From contig SWDT01000008.1 of the NCBI GenBank assembly GCA_009193035.1, positions 310,001 through 374,000 on the forward strand: a DNA stretch of 64,000 nt. The letters are read 5' to 3'. The notes below the pieces were generated by a model. It saw only the letters and a program-made list of their open reading frames with translations, made no database searches and had not been told where the DNA came from. Positions 57,963 to 64,000 of this stretch are shown piece after piece (position 1 is the stretch's first letter; the number at the start of each line of letters is the position of its first letter). A program made the translations under genes and the position numbers. This DNA is from Halicephalobus mephisto. Lineage: Eukaryota; Nematoda; Chromadorea; Rhabditida; Panagrolaimidae.

Positions 57963-60393
57963 TGTACTTGAGCACTTCGGTATATCTGAAATATGCATTT
58001 AGTAGCCCATAATTAATTACCCTACCGTAAGAATTTATCGTATCGACTACAAGTGAAAGCAAACACAAGTGCCATATCTTGTATTAGATTGAGCAAAACA
58101 AATTAGTTGCACAGTAATCTGAAAGTATTTTCACAAGTGTTTGGGGAGTATTAAAACATTTGTTTATGAGGAAATTGCGGAACTTGGACAACTTAAAAAA
58201 TCTCAAAAATCACTAGTCAGAAGGAAAATTGTAGGTCTCATGAGGCATAACACTGGAATATAGGCTTTAAGAGTCATACATATCATAAAATGTATGTTTT
58301 TGTCCAAAACTTCATAAAATTAACATTTATAAGATGCAATTATAAGGCAAAAAGATTGTATGTTCACTAATATTTAAGAGAAATCTTTATAATCTGCCAG
58401 GAATCATTGGGGGATTTGAAAACTTTGCAGAATATTATATAAATTTATAGCAACTTTAAAATTCAGGAATCGTTTACACTCAAAGTCTGAAATTCCGAAT
58501 TCTGAATCTTTCTAAAAGATCGAAATAATGCTGTAACAATTTTCAATTTGCTGACGTATATCAGACAAGAACGTTAATTAGGGGATTAATTTCATAGCAA
58601 CATTTTCTTCATTCCTCATAGTATTTGAAAATCAAATACCAAAGTCAAATGAAATTAATGAGTTCCAATTATTATTAGGATTACTGCATATCTATATAAC
58701 CTCTTATTTGTGTATTGTCACTCATTTTGTAAGCAAAAAAGAGAATTCAGAAACAAATCAAAGCACAACAGATTTAATCTTATCTCTATAAATAGCCTAA
58801 GGCATTTAGATTCACCCCACATACTTGATTTTTAGTGAATTGTCGTATAGAATAATTGAAAATGATAAGCTATCCTAAAAATGTTGTTCAGTTTGGCGTT
58901 CTCAAATCACTTTGACAAAAGAAAATCAAAGGTTATCTATTTAGTCAATGTAGATTTGTACAAAATAGTTCAACTTTATTGCTTTGGATTTTGTTCTCTA
59001 CGCCAACGGCTTTGCTATTTATAAAGCAAATATTGTAGTTTTCCTTGGGGAATAAAAAATAAGCATCCGTTTATCTCATTAAAATGGACTACACTTTGAA
59101 AAAGTGCACAAGCTAAGGAAAAAGGTGAGAAATTAAATCCTAACGATTTGTACTGATACAAATAATGTACCCAGAGAAAAAAGCAGTTATTATCAGATTA
59201 TGATTGGCTTATTCATAGCTCTGAAATAAGAAACAGACTAAGCGGGTGCCTAATTAGATTATTTTTGGCAATCAGCTCCAAAAGATCATTCTTTCTGTAT
59301 ACAACAACCAGTTTTTTAATTTTACATAGAAATAGCTTGAACATCCAAAAATACTGATCAAGTTACTAAGTACAAAAATAGCTTATATAAAAAGAAACAA
59401 TGGTATCTCATATGCATTTAATTGTGACTTAAAACCTGCACCAGATTTGATTTCACGTAAGATTTACAATACTTTGAGAATTAGTTTTCACTTTCCATAA
59501 GGGTTCACTTTTCTTTACTATCGATGAGTTTTCTTTTTTCTTTGTAGATATCATGAACAATAATTTCTCTCTGAGCAATTGCCCATAACTTCGATTGTTC
59601 ATTCTAGAAGAAATAAACTTGATTTTAAGCTTGATAGCTCTTGAAAAGCTTCTACACAATGATATTTTCTTTTGCAAAACACCTCTTGGGAAAGTAATTT
59701 TTTTTCTAAACTCATACTAGCGATATTTATAATCATTTGGGACTATTACGAGTAAATTTCTTTTTATCTGAATAAAGGCCCTGGGAAATAAATAGTTTAT
59801 TAATTGTGAGGAATTCTATCTTTCATTAATCGCAATTTATATTAACTTGAATAAACTGGGTCTCACTCGTACATGTACAGTCTGTCAAATTCGACTTTTC
59901 TTTATTTTTACCATTTTTATATATGAAGAAGAATTTTAATGTCATCTGATACTCCTAAATGAAATACTGACTTCACATTTTAACTTGATCTTGTTGGAAG
60001 ATTTTTCCTAATTGAATCAACAAGATAAAAAAGAGAAGAAAATTTTAATTTGCAAAATAATTCTTCAAGAGTAATTTTTTGAAAATAAATTAAATATTTC
60101 ACTTCACATATGATTAAACTCAAAATTGCGTTCTGCAATGAACAATACATAATCAAACATCTATTGATTCCAGATGATCCCCAATTTGAACTTTGCTTCA
60201 GAAGCACAACCCTAGATATTCTTAAATAGTCATTCTATTATATGCACAACATCTTGAACAAAAATGAAAACTTCTTGTTCGTGACCTGCACCCTTGATTA
60301 TTTTCAACTCTTTTAAAAATCGCATTAATAAATTAATTAACTTATTTATGCACATAAAAGCACTTCTTTTATTGAATAAGAAACATAAATATT
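57963..60393. other. Intergenic region between receptor copies B and C
   Basis: About 2.4 kb without a convincing gene. 58670-58850 has a diverged counterpart at 62255-62430 in the flank of copy C (shared GCAGATTTAATC-type segments), and 59490-59710 matches the flank of copy A. Confidence 0.55.
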
Positions 60394-61604
60394 TTAGTTA
60401 CTAGTTATACTGATAGTAACTAAATTATGCTGAAAAAAACTACCAAAGTATTTCCTCACCATTATGTAGCATCTCACTCTGTATGATTTCACAAGAAATA
60501 ATATGGATACAGCATTTCCCACCGGAATATAAGAAACCAAAATGGATGCCAATGCTGCCATGGGTGGGGGTATGCGGATCGGCGTCGTTACTGTCATTAT
60601 AATGCAGATAATAGGTAATGCAAAAGTAAACAGTGGAATTATGGATTGGACGACGAGGGTCTTTGTCAATTGATTCTGAACATCTACAATATTAGGATTG
60701 CTCATCACCGTAACTTTATGGTATTTCATGAATCTGTAAACTTTCCAACTGAGGTAAATGATGATTGAGTAAGTTCCAACAGTGATAGCCACTGTAATGC
60801 TCATAAAAATATATAGATATTTGTCGAACTAAAATGGACTTTAAGATTAATAACCGAAATTAAACGAGACTCCCTACGGTTCCAACAATCGCGGTCGCAT
60901 CCACTTTTCCATTGTCTCCAGCAAACCAAGGTGCTAAGTCTTCCGCGAGATAAAGGCTATTTCTGGTTCTCAAGCAGAAGGTATAGTAGTAATGAATTCC
61001 AAACATGACAGCAATGATTCCAGAAACAGCAAGGCAGGTAAGTTGCAAAGAAAGAGAAAACTTCTTATTCAAACACAGAATCCTGTATCTATAGTAGAAT
61101 GTAGTCGGTAGAGCACAGATTGAGTAAAACAGAGTCATAACCCAAATTGCGGATATAATTTGCTGTACTTGTAAACTCATTGGAATCAAGGAGTTCATAA
61201 TGACAGATTCCCTGCCGTTATTAGTCACTACTATCTGCAAATGTGAAAAAGTAATAATCATAACATCTTTTAAAGATGAAGAATACTCCAGAATTATTTC
61301 AACACAAATTTTCAGAATTGTCGAAAAATTTGGGATTTTAGAGAGGAACTCCGAAAAGTTTTAATGAAGTTTTCTACAATATTCTTGGAATTAGAAGGAA
61401 ACCTACTGGTCGTGCAATGAAAGTCATAATATTAAGAGAAATATCGATGATAGTACATTGAAGCAAAATGGCGTTGTATTTTTTCAGTTCTTTATCTTTG
61501 GTTTTAAAGATTATGTAGATCAATAGCGAGTTGAAGAAGAATCCAAAAAAAGTAGAAATAAAATCGTTTATTCCATGGACAGTTCTCAATGGAGTAGCCA
61601 TCAT
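60394..61604 (-). CDS. Nematode 7TM chemoreceptor-type GPCR, copy C (mosaic)
   Basis: Exons 61407-61604, 60878-61234 and 60394-60828, with the same phases and sizes as A and B apart from an extra Met codon at the start (MMATPLRTVHGINDFIST). 328-329 residues, uninterrupted. TM1 is more diverged (SLLIYIIFKTKDKELKKYN, preceded by FFGFFFN). Exon 2 is split in ancestry: its first part (NGRESVIMNSLIPMSLQVQQ) is like copy A and its second part (RTRNSLYLAEDLAPWFAGDN) like copy B; introns 1 and 2 are B-like. Exon 3 has its own changes (QSIIPLFTFALPIICIIMTV, GNAVSILFLVKSYRVRCY). This pattern is described as a separate finding. Confidence 0.86.
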
Positions 61605-63343
61605 ATTCGAGTAATTGTCGGCATCTATTTCATTGCGTATAGATAAGGAGGAAATTAATTTGTCATTGTTAGTAATGAAGAGTAATTACTGCAAAGGAAA
61701 TGCGAAAGAGATTAACATATTCCCGAGTATGTACAACAGAACAATTTAGTTGTACAGTAGCCTAAAATTTTTTCTAAATATTTTAAATATTTCACAGAAA
61801 ATAAGTTTTGTTTCTGACAAAACTTCAAAATTGACACATGATAACAAAGTATCTGAATTGTCAAAACTTTAAGATGGTATATATCAACTTTAAAAGATGA
61901 TTAAAATTACAATATAACAGCAAATAGGCTCTGCAAAGCTCTGAAACTTCAATAAAATAATAGTACATCTCACAAAACTTAAACCTCTAAAGTAGGAAAA
62001 AATCTGGAAAATACAAAATACGCAATTTATGTTATTATGAATCTTTAAAAGCCAACAAAATTATTATCATACGAAAGTATTTTTTAAACGAAAATTTAAT
62101 GAGTTAATTTTAATAAAAATTGATGTCTATTTCGCTTTTGCCAAAGTGATCTAAGAATACCAAAGTCAAAAGCAATCTTAGAATAAAATTCATGTTATTC
62201 ATCATAATTTATGAAAGTATAACAACGGAGTTGAGTAGCTCAAGAACTTTCAATTATTACTTAGATTACAGTATTTTCTTGTGTCTACTTTGTACATCGT
62301 TGTTAATTTTCTTCAAAACGAAAACTCGAAAATACACCAAAGTACAGCAGATTTAATCCTACTGCTAAGGATGTCTTAGAACGTTTAAATTCATCTAACA
62401 CACCTATTTTGTAAATCGTCATCAGTAATAATACCAAAAGAGGGTTTTATCGCAAATTTGTCATTCAGATTAGTGGTCTTAGATCGCTCTAGTAGAAAAT
62501 AGACAATCTCGTAAAGAAAGAATAATTTTCACAGTATCTACTTCACCAAAATCTAGGAGTTATAGTTATTTTGCCGTTCCAATTAGTGAGAGCAATCCAC
62601 TACAGTATCATCAACTTTAGTGAAATAAATATAGCGGAGAAGCATTACAGGCAATTATTAGAAATGTAGTGGAAGTTGACAATATTAGACCAAAATTAAG
62701 AAAAAACAGAGCTTGTTGTTCTTCTTGGAAATTTACTTTACAGTTTCTGAGTCATAGTACAAAAATTTAGCAATTTAAATTACAAAACTATCTCATCTAC
62801 TACATTCGTTTGGCTCATTCTAAACTGACTATTCTAATAATTTATTACATGACAAAATATTTCATAATCAGGTGATAATCATTTAGAGATTACGGTTGAA
62901 ATTCAATACAACATTTTGTGACTCAGTAAATCTCGATTATCGTGGACACTATTAGAGAAGATTGCATTGATTCAAAAGACAAGAGAGGAAAAATCAAGAC
63001 CAAAGAAATCAAATATAAAATGAGTCCCTCAGTGTAGCTGAAGAATTTGTCATTAACCTCTTTGTATGATGAAAATTTTCTTATATTTCTCCTTTTTACA
63101 TAATAGTGTCGTGAACCGCAGTTGAAAATTACGAAATTCTAATTACCCAAAATTGCAGTATTCAAGTATAGTACGAGTTTTGTTTCTGCGAAGCTAAATT
63201 ATGGTATTTTTTTGTAGCTAAAAGTATCTTTATCTTTTTTTGCATTTCCGTTGCATTAATTGCAGTTCACTACCAATGTTCAGCAATTAATTCTACTGCT
63301 TATATACACAAGTGAGCTAAACTTGGTGACTTATTTGAGCAAA
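61605..63343. other. Divergent intergenic region between receptor copies C and D
   Basis: About 1.7 kb AT-rich, no gene seen. It should contain the promoters of C (leftward) and D (rightward). The diverged block 62255-62430 matches 58670-58850. Confidence 0.55.
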
Positions 63344-64000
63344 ATGGCTGCTACTTTGAGAATCATTCTCGGTATAAATGACTTTGTTTCCACTTATTTT
63401 GGAGTATGTTGTAATTCGCTGTTGATCTACATGATTATAAAAACGAAAAACAAGGAACTGGAGAAGTATAACGCTATCCTCCTTCAGTGCACCTTAGTGG
63501 ATATATTCCTTAACATTGCGACATTTATTGCACGACCGGTGGGTTTCTCTTTGATTGCTTAAGTTCTGAAGCTTTTGTAATTTTCAATCCTTTAATACAA
63601 ATTTATGATATTTTTCACAATTTTACTGAATTCTTCCGAATTTTCGAAGATATCATTGAATTTTTCGGAGTAAAGATGTGAAATCGCAAATTCTGAAAGT
63701 TTCCGGAATCTTTGAACACGCATTTTAAGATGTTGCAGCAACAATACTAATTTGAAATTTGGAAATAGCAACTTTTTAAAAGCTTTCAGTACTTTCAGAT
63801 AGTAGTGACGTACAATGGACGGGAATCCGTTATTGTTAATTCCCTCATTCCAATCAGTCAACAAGCGGAACAATTTTTATCTGCCTTCTGGGTTATGGCT
63901 TTGTTTTGTTCAATCTGTGCCCTTCCAACTTCGTTCTTCTACAGATACAGAGTCTTGTGCTTGAACAAACCCTTTCCACTTTGCTTACAACTTACCTGTC
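63344..64000 (+). CDS. Nematode 7TM chemoreceptor-type GPCR, copy D, 5' part (cut by right edge)
   Basis: Exon 1 is 63344-63538 (195 bases, as in the other copies) and exon 2 starts at 63799 and runs off the edge. Start MAATLRIILGINDFVSTYFG; TM1 NSLLIYMIIKTKNKELEKYN; exon 2 opens IVVTYNGRESVIVNSLIPIS and continues AFWVMALFCSICALPTSFFY and RYRVLCLNKPFPL. It is on the opposite strand to copies A-C, so the cluster contains an inversion or inverted duplication. Intron 1 (63539-63798, 260 bases) is of similar order to that of A (200) and B (234). The in-frame upstream Met codons are not used in the other copies. Confidence 0.84.

Noticed and set aside
1..64000. tRNA genes, spliced-leader genes or 5S rRNA
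   Set aside because: I looked for tRNA B-box-like GGTTCGAATCC on both strands and for the SL1 leader sequence, and did not find a convincing match by eye.

Overview
The window is eukaryotic and looks like a free-living rhabditid nematode, close to Caenorhabditis in gene style. Introns are very short (about 41-55 nt) and AT-rich, and acceptors read TTTCAG or TTTTAG. The background is strongly AT-rich. The genes are nematode types: a bestrophin, a FoxD forkhead factor like UNC-130, a multi-vWA membrane protein, a TauE/SafE transporter, RPS-25 and a cluster of nematode-specific 7TM receptors. The species cannot be fixed from the sequence. Exon models below were built by hand from splice consensus and reading-frame phase. 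They are predictions without transcript support.

Left part (1-18 kb), all on the minus strand: the 5' part of a bestrophin chloride-channel gene runs off the left edge. Upstream of it lies a roughly 16 kb, 19-exon dynein heavy chain gene of axonemal type, with linker, AAA1-AAA6, stalk, microtubule-binding domain and C-terminal domain. An axonemal-type heavy chain in an animal group without motile cilia or flagellated sperm is the most notable object here. It has a reading-frame break inside AAA1, a 9-residue repeat expansion at the stalk base, degenerate AAA3/AAA4 sites and an in-frame TGA followed by 47 open codons. Its introns are filled with minisatellites and small transposon-like elements.

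Middle part (18-42 kb): a plus-strand gene encodes a type II membrane protein with four vWA domains and Thr-rich linkers. A gene desert of about 10.5 kb follows, with two foldback MITE families, a candidate solo LTR, AT-rich tandem repeats and several GC-richer islands. Then comes a three-exon FoxD gene and another 3.9 kb gene-poor stretch. Large flanks with isolated islands fit a developmental regulator.

Right part (42-64 kb): a leucine-rich-like nematode protein (-), ribosomal protein eS25 (-), a TauE/SafE-family membrane protein (+, with a GC-AG intron), a small PH-like/PPxY protein (+), and four paralogous 7TM chemoreceptor-type genes. Three of these are in tandem on the minus strand and one faces them on the plus strand, cut by the right edge. 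All four share exon sizes and intron phases. The third copy is a patchwork of the other two, which points to gene conversion.
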